The notes under the pieces: model-generated
Databases searched by the model: none
Told to the model about the DNA's origin: nothing
Seen by the model: the letters and a program-made list of their open reading frames with translations, nothing else
Part shown: positions 1 to 8,894 of the stretch, piece by piece
How the letters are laid out: each line of letters begins with the position of its first letter
Position numbering within the stretch: position 1 is the stretch's first letter
Assembly: GCA_009775195.1 (NCBI GenBank)
Contig: VSPF01000072.1
Span: 1-14,131 of the forward strand
Source of the DNA: Muribaculaceae bacterium
GTDB lineage: Bacteria > Bacteroidota > Bacteroidia > Bacteroidales > Muribaculaceae
Length of the DNA stretch: 14,131 bases
Direction of reading: 5' to 3'
Position numbers and translations under genes: made by a program

Positions 1-1
1 C

Positions 2-1054
2 CACAAGGGTACCGACATTATCAAAGATGCGGGTAACTGCGGCTACGGCAAGCCCGAGTACAGGAACTATTTCTTCAAGTCCGACGCCCACAACGTTGTC
101 AAATTCAACGGCGAGGGCCAGCCCCGTTACCAACAGTACCACGGCACGATGCTGCCCGGCAGCGTGAGCGGCCTTGTCGACGGCGGCGACATCAAGTATG
201 TCCTTGCCGACGGCACGGGGCCTATGTCGCATGCCTTCGACCGCAATTTCCGTCACTTCCTGTGGTTCGACGACGTAATCTACGTGATTGACGACATACA
301 CAGCCACGAGCCGGGTGAATTCGAATGGCTCTGGCACCCTGGCGGCAAGGCCACCAAGCGAGGCTTCGACCTCGAAGTGACCAACGGCAACTCGTCGGTC
401 GCCGTGCGTCCGCTCTACCCCGCGCCCCTGGCACCGAGCAACTTCGTACACGACTACCCCGAAAACATGTACTGGGAAGTGCTCGAAGGCCCGACCGAGG
501 ACCTGTCGGGCACGGAGGAATACTACTCGTTCAAGCTCCCCGGCACGACCGACCGCGTGAAGGGAGTGACCGCCATCATTCTCAAAGACAGCCCCGACGA
601 CAAGAACCTGCCCGTGATTGAACGCCGCGAGGGCAAGGACTGGCTCGGACTTCGAATAAAGAAAGATGGGAAAGTCACCGACCTGTATATCAACCAACTT
701 GCCGACGGACGCCTGATGCACCTCAATTCGTGGATAGATGCCGACGGTTGGACGACCGACGCCTACATGTTTGCCGTCAGCTACCCCGAGGGTGGCGACC
801 CCGCCAAACCCGAACGCCTCTTCATAGGCCACGGCAGCCTGCTCAAACGCGGCGACAAGGACGTGCGCATGTCGAGCCTTTCGAAACTCAACCTCATAGC
901 CTCGGAAAAAGACGGCACCCTCAGGCTCGACATAGCCGGTCAGCCGCGCCTCAACCTGGGTTACCGCAGCAATGCCCCCAAGGTGACAGTAAACGGCAAA
1001 ACCATAAAGACAGAACGAAAGAACGGCCTAATCAAAATCAGCAGCAAAAAATGA
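2..1054 (+). CDS. Heparinase II/III-family protein, C-terminal part (5' truncated by window edge)
   Basis: Only the last 350 codons are visible and the frame is open to the first base, so the real start lies upstream. The visible part is a beta-rich C-terminal domain of heparinase II/III type, the group behind PL12, PL15, PL17, PL21 and PL39. It shows the hallmark SDAHNVVKFNGEGQ near the left edge, then VLADGTGP, then DDVIYVIDDIHS and EFEWLWHPGG. Visible residues H30, D70 and H112 (counted from base 2) are candidates for the His/Asp/His metal site known in heparinase II; that assignment is by resemblance only. The catalytic alpha-toroid half is outside the window, so the PL family cannot be fixed. 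The family cleaves uronic-acid polysaccharides by beta-elimination in the periplasm. The stop overlaps the next start (ATGA), indicating translational coupling. Confidence 0.83.
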   Translation, partial: HKGTDIIKDAGNCGYGKPEYRNYFFKSDAHNVVKFNGEGQPRYQQYHGTMLPGSVSGLVDGGDIKYVLADGTGPMSHAFDRNFRHFLWFDDVIYVIDDIHSHEPGEFEWLWHPGGKATKRGFDLEVTNGNSSVAVRPLYPAPLAPSNFVHDYPENMYWEVLEGPTEDLSGTEEYYSFKLPGTTDRVKGVTAIILKDSPDDKNLPVIERREGKDWLGLRIKKDGKVTDLYINQLADGRLMHLNSWIDADGWTTDAYMFAVSYPEGGDPAKPERLFIGHGSLLKRGDKDVRMSSLSKLNLIASEKDGTLRLDIAGQPRLNLGYRSNAPKVTVNGKTIKTERKNGLIKISSKK

Positions 1055-2436
1055 AACACACACTCCTGGCATGCGCCCTTGCCGCACTCCCCATTGCGGC
1101 GGCGGCAACACTCAACGTATACCCCAAGGGGCGCACCAACATGCCCCACAACGATGATTTCACCGTCAAGGTACGCACAATCGGCGGTCAGTGGCACGAC
1201 TTGTTCGAGTACAAGGTGCAGGTCGACATGGACCGTGTGCAAGACGCCTCGATGGTGCAGTTCGACATGGACGAGCCTGTCGAAGTCATGGTCAAGAAAA
1301 ACAACGGTGATTTCAGCCGCGTAGAGGTTCGTCCCCGCCAGCGCGGCATATCGGCCACCCGCACCGGCGACGTTGTCACCTTCCGCCTTGACAAGCCGGA
1401 GTATCTCTCGGTAGAGTTCGACGGCGACAGGCTCCACAACCTGCACCTGTTCGCCAACCCCGTCGAGACCGAAACGTACACCGAAGGCTCGAAAACGGTA
1501 ATGTACTTCGGTCCCGGTGTCCATAAGCCCGAGGACCTGCCCAACAACCAGATACGCATACCGTCGAACACTACCGTTTATCTCGCGCCTGGTGCCGTGG
1601 TAAGGGCAAAGCTGCTTGTCGACCATGCCGAAAACGTAAAAATCCTCGGTCGCGGCATACTCGACCATCCCATACGCGGCATAGAGGTTACCGACTCGCG
1701 CAATGTGACCATCGACGGTGTTACAGTGGTCAACCCCGACCATTACACCGTATTTGGCGGGGGGGCGCAGCATGTAACGGTACGCAACCTCAAATCGTTC
1801 AGTACCCGTGGCTGGAGCGACGGTATCGACATGATGTGCTGCAGCCATGTAGACATCGAAAATGTGTTTATGCGCAACAGCGATGACTGCATAGCGCTCT
1901 ACAACCACCGCTGGCTGTGGTACGGCGGCAGCTCCGACATCAGCGTCAGCCGCGCCGTGCTGTGGGCCGACATCGCCCACCCCATCAACATAGGCGGCCA
2001 CGGCGACCCCGACAACGAGCAGGGCGAGGTTATAGAAAGCTTGAAATTCAAGGATATCGACATACTAGAGCACGACGAGGACGACCCTCCATACCGTGGC
2101 TGCATGTCGATTGTAATAGGTGACAACAATATTGCCCGTAACATCACATTCGAGGATGTCCGCGTTGAAAACATACAGGAGGGGGCTCTCTTCCATATTG
2201 ACATAATTTTCAACCCCAAGTACAACAAGACCCCCGGCAAGAGCATCAGCGACATAACGTTCCGCAACATAAGCTATACCGGCTACGGCGAGTCACCCTC
2301 GATTCTGATGGGCTACGACGAAACACGCCTTGTCGAGAATGTGACTTTCGACAATGTTACAATCAACGGCCAGCGCCTCACTTCGCTCGAAGGGTTCGAC
2401 ACCAACAAGTTTGTAAAAAACATACGCTTCAAGTAA
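1051..2436 (+). CDS. GH28-like (clan GH-N) right-handed beta-helix glycoside hydrolase, secreted
   Basis: The 461-residue protein begins with a signal peptide (MKHTLLACALAALPIAAAA). A beta-sandwich-like N-terminal region runs to about residue 140, followed by a parallel beta-helix with repeated N-V-T-I-type rungs. Inside the helix, WSDGID gives D257 and RNSDDCIAL gives D278/D279. The 21-residue spacing equals that of the catalytic aspartates of fungal polygalacturonase (D180/D201/D202 as I recall). H317 in the GGHGD motif matches the GHG histidine. No RIK motif, which binds the galacturonate carboxylate in true polygalacturonases, is visible, so the substrate may not be polygalacturonate. The N-terminal sandwich also recalls GH49 dextranases of the same clan. 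I chose the ATG at 1051 for the signal peptide and the ATGA overlap; codons further upstream are antiphase to the lyase gene. A GGGGGGG run lies at 1759-1765. Confidence 0.82.
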   Translation: MKHTLLACALAALPIAAAATLNVYPKGRTNMPHNDDFTVKVRTIGGQWHDLFEYKVQVDMDRVQDASMVQFDMDEPVEVMVKKNNGDFSRVEVRPRQRGISATRTGDVVTFRLDKPEYLSVEFDGDRLHNLHLFANPVETETYTEGSKTVMYFGPGVHKPEDLPNNQIRIPSNTTVYLAPGAVVRAKLLVDHAENVKILGRGILDHPIRGIEVTDSRNVTIDGVTVVNPDHYTVFGGGAQHVTVRNLKSFSTRGWSDGIDMMCCSHVDIENVFMRNSDDCIALYNHRWLWYGGSSDISVSRAVLWADIAHPINIGGHGDPDNEQGEVIESLKFKDIDILEHDEDDPPYRGCMSIVIGDNNIARNITFEDVRVENIQEGALFHIDIIFNPKYNKTPGKSISDITFRNISYTGYGESPSILMGYDETRLVENVTFDNVTINGQRLTSLEGFDTNKFVKNIRFK

Positions 2437-2443
2437 AACCCTG

Positions 2444-3742
2444 ATGCGACACATCCTCACAGTCCTTGCCGTGTTTGCAGTAATTATGACAAGTGCGGCA
2501 GGGAGTTTCGAGTATAAGACCACGGTGAATGGCGTGGCCACAGAAACCGGCAATAGTGCCACCGGTTACCTATGGACCGGCGGCAGTGCCGACAGCCTCC
2601 GCGCCCTCGTGTTCGCATTTCAGAACATGAACGAGGAAACGCTCTTCCGCAGCGACAAATTCCGCGAAGCCATGGCATCGCGCAACATCGGCATACTGTG
2701 GATAGCCCCCGGTTTCGGCCAGGAGTGGGACGTCATGCAGGGCGTACAGAAGCCATTCGACAGGCTGCTTGCCGACCTCGCCGCCAAGAGCGGCCACGGC
2801 GAACTGGCGTCGGTGCCGCTAATCCCCTTCGGCCATTCCGCCCAGGCCACCATGCCTTGGAATTTCGCCGCGTGGAACCCCGGGCGCACACTATGCATCA
2901 TCTCCTTCCACGGCGACGCGCCGCGCACCAACCTGTGCGGCTACGGCAGGGCCAATGTGGAGTGGGGCCGCAACCGCAACATCGACGGCATACCGGGGCT
3001 CATGATTATGGGCGAATACGAGTGGTGGGACGCGCGCCTGAGGCCCGCGCTGGCCTTCAGGATGATGTATCCCGGCTCGTGCGTCAGCTTCCTCGGCGAC
3101 ACCGGGCGCGGACACTTCGACCTGGGCGAGGCTACGACCGACTACATCATAAAATTCATCGACAAGTCGCTGCAATACAGGCTCGGTGACGGCAAACTCG
3201 TCAAGCTCGACCCTGCCAACGGCTGGCTTGCCGCCAAGTGGGAGCCGGGCCAGACGTCGCGCCCTGCCGCAGCACCGGCAAAGGACTACGGGGGATGCCG
3301 GCACGAGGCATTCTGGTATTTCGACGAAGAGATGGCGCGGCTCACCGAGGCGCGCTATGCGACAGCCTCGGACAAAAAACCGCGATATATCAATTATTTG
3401 AGTGACGGGGGCCGCTTGTGCGTATATAAACCAGACGCACACTGCAAGGTATCGGCATCGGTAAGGCCCGACAAAGACGGGATATTCGAAATCAAGGCAG
3501 TATTTACCGACCCGGCGCGCACCGCAATCGTCGGAGACGACCCGTCGCCAATCAAGGTCAACTACGTCAGCGGGCCGGCCATACAGCTTGCCCCGGGCAA
3601 ATTCAAAGTCGACTACGGCCACCCGACGTGGGACAACCCGAAGCGCCGCGCCAAGGTGACACTCGCCGCCGAGGCACCGGCCGACGACGAATACAAAGAA
3701 TGTGTGCAGGAAATAGAAATCACGCTAAACACTGACCGATGA
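2444..3742 (+). CDS. Secreted alpha/beta-hydrolase, probable carbohydrate esterase
   Basis: The 432-residue protein has an N-terminal signal peptide (MRHILTVLAVFAVIMTSAAG). An alpha/beta-hydrolase domain covers roughly residues 40-250, and a beta-rich C-terminal domain roughly 310-432. The nucleophile elbow reads PFGHSAQA with S132 as the likely nucleophile. H224 in GRGHFDL is the likely catalytic histidine. The acid is uncertain; E191, E193 or D196 after the strand ending in IMGEYEWWD are candidates. I do not recognise a named carbohydrate esterase family. Its place between a beta-helix hydrolase and a lyase suggests that it removes acetyl or other acyl groups from the same polysaccharide in the periplasm; this is inference. 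The start lies 7 bp after the previous stop, and its own stop overlaps the next ATG by four bases. Confidence 0.72.
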   Translation: MRHILTVLAVFAVIMTSAAGSFEYKTTVNGVATETGNSATGYLWTGGSADSLRALVFAFQNMNEETLFRSDKFREAMASRNIGILWIAPGFGQEWDVMQGVQKPFDRLLADLAAKSGHGELASVPLIPFGHSAQATMPWNFAAWNPGRTLCIISFHGDAPRTNLCGYGRANVEWGRNRNIDGIPGLMIMGEYEWWDARLRPALAFRMMYPGSCVSFLGDTGRGHFDLGEATTDYIIKFIDKSLQYRLGDGKLVKLDPANGWLAAKWEPGQTSRPAAAPAKDYGGCRHEAFWYFDEEMARLTEARYATASDKKPRYINYLSDGGRLCVYKPDAHCKVSASVRPDKDGIFEIKAVFTDPARTAIVGDDPSPIKVNYVSGPAIQLAPGKFKVDYGHPTWDNPKRRAKVTLAAEAPADDEYKECVQEIEITLNTDR

Positions 3743-5268
3743 AACTGCGACTGACTATATTATTGGTATTACTGACAGCGGCATCACTGACACTGACCGC
3801 GAGGGACTTCGCGCATCCAGGACTATCGTATACCGAGGGCGACATCTCGCGTATGAGGGAGATGATATCGGCCGGACAAGTGCCGCACGCCAAGACTTTC
3901 GAAGCATTGAAATCAAGCCCCTACTCGGCAGTAACCGGCAAGGAGTTCGCCGCGATAAGCTCGATACCCGAGGGCAGGTTCAACAATACCGTCGGCGTCG
4001 ACGGTCGCTGCATCCACGACCTCGCCCTGCTCTACCGCCTGACCGACGACAGCCGTTATGCCGACGAGGCCGTGCGCCGGCTGAACCGCTACAACAAGCT
4101 CACCAATTGCAGCGCGCGCGGCACAGCACCGCTCGACAACGGCAAAGTATACCTGATGCTCGAGGGCGCAGAACTGCTGCGCGACTATCCGGGATGGGCC
4201 GAGGCCGACCGCCGGGCCTTCGCCGACATGCTCGTGCACCCCGGTTACAGCGACACGGCCTTCCCGGCATCGCACCGCGACGGATACAACGACGCAGCCA
4301 ACGACGTGACATTCTACTGGAACATCTACAATTTCGACACTGGCCGCTGGGGCAACCAGGGGCTGTGCGCGGCGAGGGCGCTCATGGCAATGGGCATATT
4401 TCTCGACAACGAAAAGATGTATGACCGCGCCCTGCGGTATCTCCGAGGGCTCGAGGCCCGTGCCGACGACCTGCCGTATTCTAACTTCTGGCCCGAGAGG
4501 AAGGACCTGAGGTCGGAAAGCGAATACCTCCGCGACTACAACGTGTCCTGGCGCGAAGGCGAAAGCCAGTTCATATCCGACGAAGCCCTTGCGAACTACA
4601 TATACCGTAACGGCCAGTGCCAGGAAGCCTGCCGCGACCAGGGTCACACTATGTTCGGCCTGGGCCTGTACTGCGACCTTGCCGAAATGGCGCACAACCA
4701 GGGCGACGACCTCTACGGCGACCTCGGCCACCGCATACTCGACGGACTCGAATATGCCTGCCGCTACAACCTGTCGCCGATGACAGGCGATGCGTGGATG
4801 CCTTCGGGCTACAGCGACAAGGAAGCGGACTGTACTTTGGTCAACGGCATTTTCTACCTCGCCGACAGCCGTTCGCAGCGCTGGTCGGCACTGCGCCCCA
4901 CCCCCGACCGCGACAACGCATTTTCATGTGTCAGGTACCTCTCGCAGGCCCTCGCCCACTACGGCGCGCGCAAAGACCTCGACCCGGGGAGGGTGCACTG
5001 GCTGCGCCTTGCCGCAGAGCACATAATCGGCGACGGCATAGAGGACTGGGGCGCGCCCGGCCACCACTACGAGTGGAAGGGCTGGGGCACGCTGACAAAA
5101 CTCGTGCCCGCCGGCAACGAGGCCTCGGTCATCGTAACGCCCCGCGAAACCGTGCGGGCGCGCTACTACGGCCTGGACGGAATAGAACAAAACCCCGACA
5201 AGCTCGACCACGGGCTGTATATAGTCAGAGATGCCGACAGGAGCCATCTCGTATTTATAAATAAATAA
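3739..5268 (+). CDS. Alginate_lyase-fold (PL38-like) polysaccharide lyase, secreted
   Basis: The 509-residue protein starts with a signal peptide (MKLRLTILLVLLTAASLTLTA). The rest is an alpha/alpha-toroid of the Alginate_lyase (Pfam) type. Family-like landmarks are RFNNTVGVDGRCIHDLALLYRL, the N-D-A-A-N-D segment before W204-G205-N206, and ACRDQGHTMFGLGL containing R299, D300 and H303. Known members, including PL38 enzymes from gut Bacteroides, cleave glucuronan or alginate-like uronan chains by beta-elimination. That makes the nearby GH88 (8895-10109) the natural downstream enzyme. The exact PL family and substrate cannot be settled by eye. The short C-terminal tail (HGLYIVRDADRSHLVFINK) shows no extra binding module. 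The gene is coupled to the esterase by an ATGA overlap, and 11 bp separate it from GH97. Confidence 0.82.
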   Translation: MKLRLTILLVLLTAASLTLTARDFAHPGLSYTEGDISRMREMISAGQVPHAKTFEALKSSPYSAVTGKEFAAISSIPEGRFNNTVGVDGRCIHDLALLYRLTDDSRYADEAVRRLNRYNKLTNCSARGTAPLDNGKVYLMLEGAELLRDYPGWAEADRRAFADMLVHPGYSDTAFPASHRDGYNDAANDVTFYWNIYNFDTGRWGNQGLCAARALMAMGIFLDNEKMYDRALRYLRGLEARADDLPYSNFWPERKDLRSESEYLRDYNVSWREGESQFISDEALANYIYRNGQCQEACRDQGHTMFGLGLYCDLAEMAHNQGDDLYGDLGHRILDGLEYACRYNLSPMTGDAWMPSGYSDKEADCTLVNGIFYLADSRSQRWSALRPTPDRDNAFSCVRYLSQALAHYGARKDLDPGRVHWLRLAAEHIIGDGIEDWGAPGHHYEWKGWGTLTKLVPAGNEASVIVTPRETVRARYYGLDGIEQNPDKLDHGLYIVRDADRSHLVFINK

Positions 5269-5279
5269 ACGGACATACC

Positions 5280-7151
5280 ATGAGGAGCATATCGATAACC
5301 CTGGCGGCACTAAGCATGCTTACAGCCGCCGCGCAGACACAGGCCGTACTGACCGTAGTCAGCCCCGACGGCAACAACGAGATAAAATTCAGCAAACCTG
5401 GCAAGGAACTCACCTACAAGGTTGCATACAAGGGCAGCGACGTCATACTGCCGTCGCGCGCGGGCCTCGAGATTGACAACCGCGTATGGGAGATGGCCCT
5501 GGGCAAGCGCGACCTCGCGCAACCCGACTGCTGGATGGACCTGCTCACCGTCGACAGCATAAGCCATGGCGTGGGCGTAGACACGACATGGACACCGCTC
5601 TACGGCGAACGCTCGACCGTGCGCGACCATTACAACAGCGGCACACTGCACCTGAGCCGCAAGGACAAGAGCGACTACCGCCTCGACATAGAGGTTCGCG
5701 CCTACGACCAGGGCGTCGCATTCAGATACTTCTTCCCCGAACATCCGGCGGCAATATTCCACAAGGTCGTCGGCGACCTGACCGACTACACATTCCCTGC
5801 GGGGGTAAAGGCGTTTTCGGAACAATGGGCCCAGGCCCGCTTCGACGTCGGCCCCGTGGACTCCATATCCGAGCCTGTCGAGCGTGCCCTGACCCTCGAA
5901 CTGCCCGACGGCAAGTGGCTGGCACTGCTCGATGCCGACGTCGACGACTGGTGCCTGACCAAGTTCCGCGCACGCCGCGACAAACCATCGACACTCGAAT
6001 CAGTCATGTACTCGCCCGTCGACATAGTGACATACTACGCCACGCCGTGGAAAATAATAATGACCGCCGACACCCCGGGCAAATTGCTCGAGAACAACGA
6101 CATAGTCTTGAACCTCAACCCACGTGCCGACGGCGATTTCGCCTGGGTAAAGCCCGGCAAAATAATGCGCTGCACCAAGATTGACACTGAGGCCGGCCTG
6201 CGCAACATCGACTTCTGCGCCGAGCACAACATACCCTACATGCTCTTCGACTGGCTGTGGTACCTACCCTGCACGAGCCACGACGGCGACGCCACAAAGG
6301 TGGTCGACAAGCTCGACATGAAGCGCGTGGTCGACTACGGCAAAGAAAAAGGCGTGGGCGTATGGCTCTACGTAAACCAGCACGCCCTGATGAAACAAAT
6401 GGACGAACTCTTCCCACTGCTGCGCCAATGGGGCATCGTGGGCGTGAAATCGGGCTTCGTGCAGTACGCCTCGCACCGCTGGGCCACATGGCTGCACGAC
6501 ATGGTGCGCAATGCCGCCGACAACCACCTGATGATGAACATCCACGACGAATTCCGTCCCTCGGGTTTCTCGCGCACGTACCCCAACCTGCTCACACAGG
6601 AAGGCATATGCGGCAATGAGGAATGGCCCGACGCGACACACAACACCATGCTGCCGTTCACACGCATGCTCAACGGTGCTGCCGACTACACAATCTGCTA
6701 CTTCGACAAGCGACTCAAAAACACCCACGCGCACCAGTTGGCCGCATCGCTCATATTCTACAGCCCGCTGCAGACCATATTGTGGTACGACACGCCCGAC
6801 CGCTATCACGGCGAACCCGAAATAAAATGGTTCGAAGACCTCGCCACGACATTCGACGACAGCCGCGTGCTGTCGGGCTACCCCGGCAAGGGCATAACCA
6901 TGGCGCGCCGCAAAGGCAGTGACTGGTGGGTAGGCGTAATGGCAAACAACGACGGCGGTCACGAAGAAGTCTCGCTCGACTTCCTCGAGCCCGGCAAGAA
7001 ATACATAGCCGAAATATATACCGACGGCGGCGAAAAAGTCAAGACTGCGACGCACGTAGCCATTGACACCAAGAAGGTTACGTCGAAAGACAAACTAAAA
7101 TTCGACCTCGTCCCTCGCGGTGGCGCCGCCATAAAATTCACAGCCATTTAG
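5280..7151 (+). CDS. GH97 glycoside hydrolase, inverting (SusB-like) active-site type
   Basis: The 623-residue secreted enzyme has a signal peptide (MRSISITLAALSMLTAAAQTQA). It has the three-part GH97 layout: N-terminal beta-super-sandwich (VVSPDGNNEIKF...VEVRAYDQGVAFRYFF), central barrel, and C-terminal beta domain from about residue 530. In the barrel, GVKSGF places G392 where retaining GH97 enzymes carry the Asp nucleophile (GVKVDF). This agrees with the inverting SusB subgroup. D423 (NIHDEFRP), E441 (TQEG) and E447 (GNEE) keep the 18/24 spacing of SusB E508/E526/E532, as I recall those numbers. The E508 position is then Asp. The family acts on alpha-linked glucose or galactose; the inverting type favours alpha-glucosides. 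It is the last gene of the first block, 11 bp after the lyase. Confidence 0.92.
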   Translation: MRSISITLAALSMLTAAAQTQAVLTVVSPDGNNEIKFSKPGKELTYKVAYKGSDVILPSRAGLEIDNRVWEMALGKRDLAQPDCWMDLLTVDSISHGVGVDTTWTPLYGERSTVRDHYNSGTLHLSRKDKSDYRLDIEVRAYDQGVAFRYFFPEHPAAIFHKVVGDLTDYTFPAGVKAFSEQWAQARFDVGPVDSISEPVERALTLELPDGKWLALLDADVDDWCLTKFRARRDKPSTLESVMYSPVDIVTYYATPWKIIMTADTPGKLLENNDIVLNLNPRADGDFAWVKPGKIMRCTKIDTEAGLRNIDFCAEHNIPYMLFDWLWYLPCTSHDGDATKVVDKLDMKRVVDYGKEKGVGVWLYVNQHALMKQMDELFPLLRQWGIVGVKSGFVQYASHRWATWLHDMVRNAADNHLMMNIHDEFRPSGFSRTYPNLLTQEGICGNEEWPDATHNTMLPFTRMLNGAADYTICYFDKRLKNTHAHQLAASLIFYSPLQTILWYDTPDRYHGEPEIKWFEDLATTFDDSRVLSGYPGKGITMARRKGSDWWVGVMANNDGGHEEVSLDFLEPGKKYIAEIYTDGGEKVKTATHVAIDTKKVTSKDKLKFDLVPRGGAAIKFTAI

Positions 7152-7252
7152 GTGTAGCACGGCTGTCATGCGTATTATAGAGTGATGATAGTGTAAGACA
7201 TAACAGGTACAATTTCTAAGGTAAATAGATTTCATTTTAAAATTTTGACCAC
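7152..7252 (+). promoter_or_regulatory. Intergenic gap between GH97 and GH43 with a possible weak promoter
   Basis: This 101-bp gap is the longest within the enzyme run and is much more AT-rich than the genes around it. TAGATTTC at 7226-7233 matches the Bacteroidales -7 consensus TAnnTTTG except for the last base. No TTTG sits at the expected distance upstream. No clear terminator hairpin is visible after the GH97 stop, so the two blocks may still be one transcript with an internal promoter. The support is weak. Confidence 0.3.
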
Positions 7253-8887
7253 ATGAAAAGATTGATGTCGATTTCGCTGCTCCTCGGTGCCACGCTTGCC
7301 ATTTACGCAGGCAACGGGCAGCTTGTATCGAACCCGGCCAACATCAACGGCAAGGAGTACACCAATCCTATCATTCATGCCGACTACTCCGACCCCGACG
7401 CGGTAGCCACACCCGACGGCAAGACATTCTATATGACAGCGTCGAGTTTTTCTGACGCTCCAGGCCTCCCCATACTCAAATCGAACGACCTCGTCAACTG
7501 GACGCTCGTCAACTACGCCCTCGGCGCCGTGCCCCCGACAGAATATTACGCCGCCGCCCCCCGTCACGGCAAAGGCGTATGGGCACCGTGCATACGCTAC
7601 CACGACGGCGAATACTACATCTACTGGGGCGACCCCGACTTCGGCATATACATGATTAAGACCGCCGACCCCGAGGGCCAGTGGAGCGAACCGCTGCTCG
7701 TCAAGGCCGGCAAAGGGCTTATAGACCCCTCGCCGCTGTGGGACGAAGACGGCAAGGCATACCTGTCGAACGGCTGGGCCGCATCGCGTGCAGGATTCAA
7801 CAGCATACTCACGCTGAGCGAGATGACACCCGACGGCACGGCCATAATATCGCAGCCGCGCATAATATTTGACGGTAACGACGGTGTCAACCACACCGTA
7901 GAAGGCACCAAGATGTACCGCAAGGGCGACTACTACTACCTTTTCGCCCCCGCCGGCGGCGTGGCCACGGGCTGGCAGCTCGTGATGCGCTCGAAAAACA
8001 TCTACGGCCCCTACGAATCGAAAATAGTAATGTCGCAGGGCAAGAGCGACATCAACGGCCCGCACCAGGGGGCCTGGGTTAGCGCGCCCGACAGCTCGGA
8101 CTGGTTCCTGCACTTCCAGGACAAGGGCGCCTATGGCCGCGTGATACACCTCAACCCCATGACATGGGCCGACGGTTGGCCCGTAATCGGCGTAGACAAG
8201 GACGGCGACGGCTGCGGCGACCCGGTGCGGAAATATAGAAAGCCTGTCACGGCCCCGGTCGTGCAGTGCAAGGACACGCCGATGCTCTACCAGTGGCACG
8301 CCAACTACAACGACTTCTACGGCTTCCCCACCGACCGCTCGATGATGCGCCTCTACGGCCACAAGGTGAGCGAGGGCTTCGTAAACATGTGGGAGGTACC
8401 CAACCTGTGGCTGCAAAAATTCCCTGCCGAGGAGTTCTCTATCACTGCCAAGGTACAGATTTCGGCCAAGTCGTCGTCGGAGGGCGTATCGTCGGGCATA
8501 ATAGTCATGGGCTGGGACTACGCCCGCTTAGGACTAAAGAAAGTCGGCGAAAACTTCGAGATGCAGTTCGTGACCTGTACCGATGCCGAACAAGGCGGCC
8601 GTGAACATATCACAGACCTTGGCACAGTCAAGCCGACGCGAGTATATAACGCTGGCCTCTACCCCAACATGGAGTGCGACATATACCTGCGCGTGACCGT
8701 GACCCGTGGCGGCCAGTGCACTTTCGCATACAGCCACGACGGCAAGAAATATACCGATGCCGGCAAATTCAAGGCCCGTGCCGGCAAATGGATTGGCGCC
8801 AAGGCCGGATTTTACAGCATAACACCCGACAACATCGCCGACCGAGGTTGGATAGATGTAATCAGCTCGGACACAGTCATAAAGTAA
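7253..8887 (+). CDS. GH43 beta-xylosidase/alpha-L-arabinofuranosidase-type hydrolase, secreted
   Basis: The 544-residue protein has a signal peptide (MKRLMSISLLLGATLAIYA) and a five-bladed propeller over about residues 35-330. The three GH43 acidic residues are visible: D47 in HADYSDPD (base), D158 in GLIDPSPLW (pKa modulator) and E217 in TVEGTKM (acid). VDKDGDGCGDP before residue 330 is a turn often seen in secreted GH43 enzymes. Residues from about 345 to the end form a beta-sandwich of the concanavalin-like GH43 C-terminal type (PNLWLQKFP...GWDYARLGL...FYSITP). GH43 members release arabinofuranose or xylose, and some act on galactans; the subfamily cannot be assigned safely here. It is the first gene of the second block, with GH88 7 bp downstream. 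Confidence 0.92.
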   Translation: MKRLMSISLLLGATLAIYAGNGQLVSNPANINGKEYTNPIIHADYSDPDAVATPDGKTFYMTASSFSDAPGLPILKSNDLVNWTLVNYALGAVPPTEYYAAAPRHGKGVWAPCIRYHDGEYYIYWGDPDFGIYMIKTADPEGQWSEPLLVKAGKGLIDPSPLWDEDGKAYLSNGWAASRAGFNSILTLSEMTPDGTAIISQPRIIFDGNDGVNHTVEGTKMYRKGDYYYLFAPAGGVATGWQLVMRSKNIYGPYESKIVMSQGKSDINGPHQGAWVSAPDSSDWFLHFQDKGAYGRVIHLNPMTWADGWPVIGVDKDGDGCGDPVRKYRKPVTAPVVQCKDTPMLYQWHANYNDFYGFPTDRSMMRLYGHKVSEGFVNMWEVPNLWLQKFPAEEFSITAKVQISAKSSSEGVSSGIIVMGWDYARLGLKKVGENFEMQFVTCTDAEQGGREHITDLGTVKPTRVYNAGLYPNMECDIYLRVTVTRGGQCTFAYSHDGKKYTDAGKFKARAGKWIGAKAGFYSITPDNIADRGWIDVISSDTVIK

Positions 8888-8894
8888 TCACACC

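Noticed and set aside
961..2001. 346-codon minus-strand frame opposite the GH28-like gene
   Set aside because: It shows low-complexity V/A/G-rich antisense composition, no signal or motif, and is fully covered by a convincing sense gene.
3913..4731. 272-codon minus-strand frame opposite the lyase
   Set aside because: It has the same antisense shadow character and no family-like motif.
7232..8416. 394-codon open frame on the minus strand opposite GH43
   Set aside because: It is codon-aligned antisense to a clear GH43 gene. It stays open because TTA, CTA and TCA codons are avoided in this GC-rich coding sequence. No recognisable domain is present.
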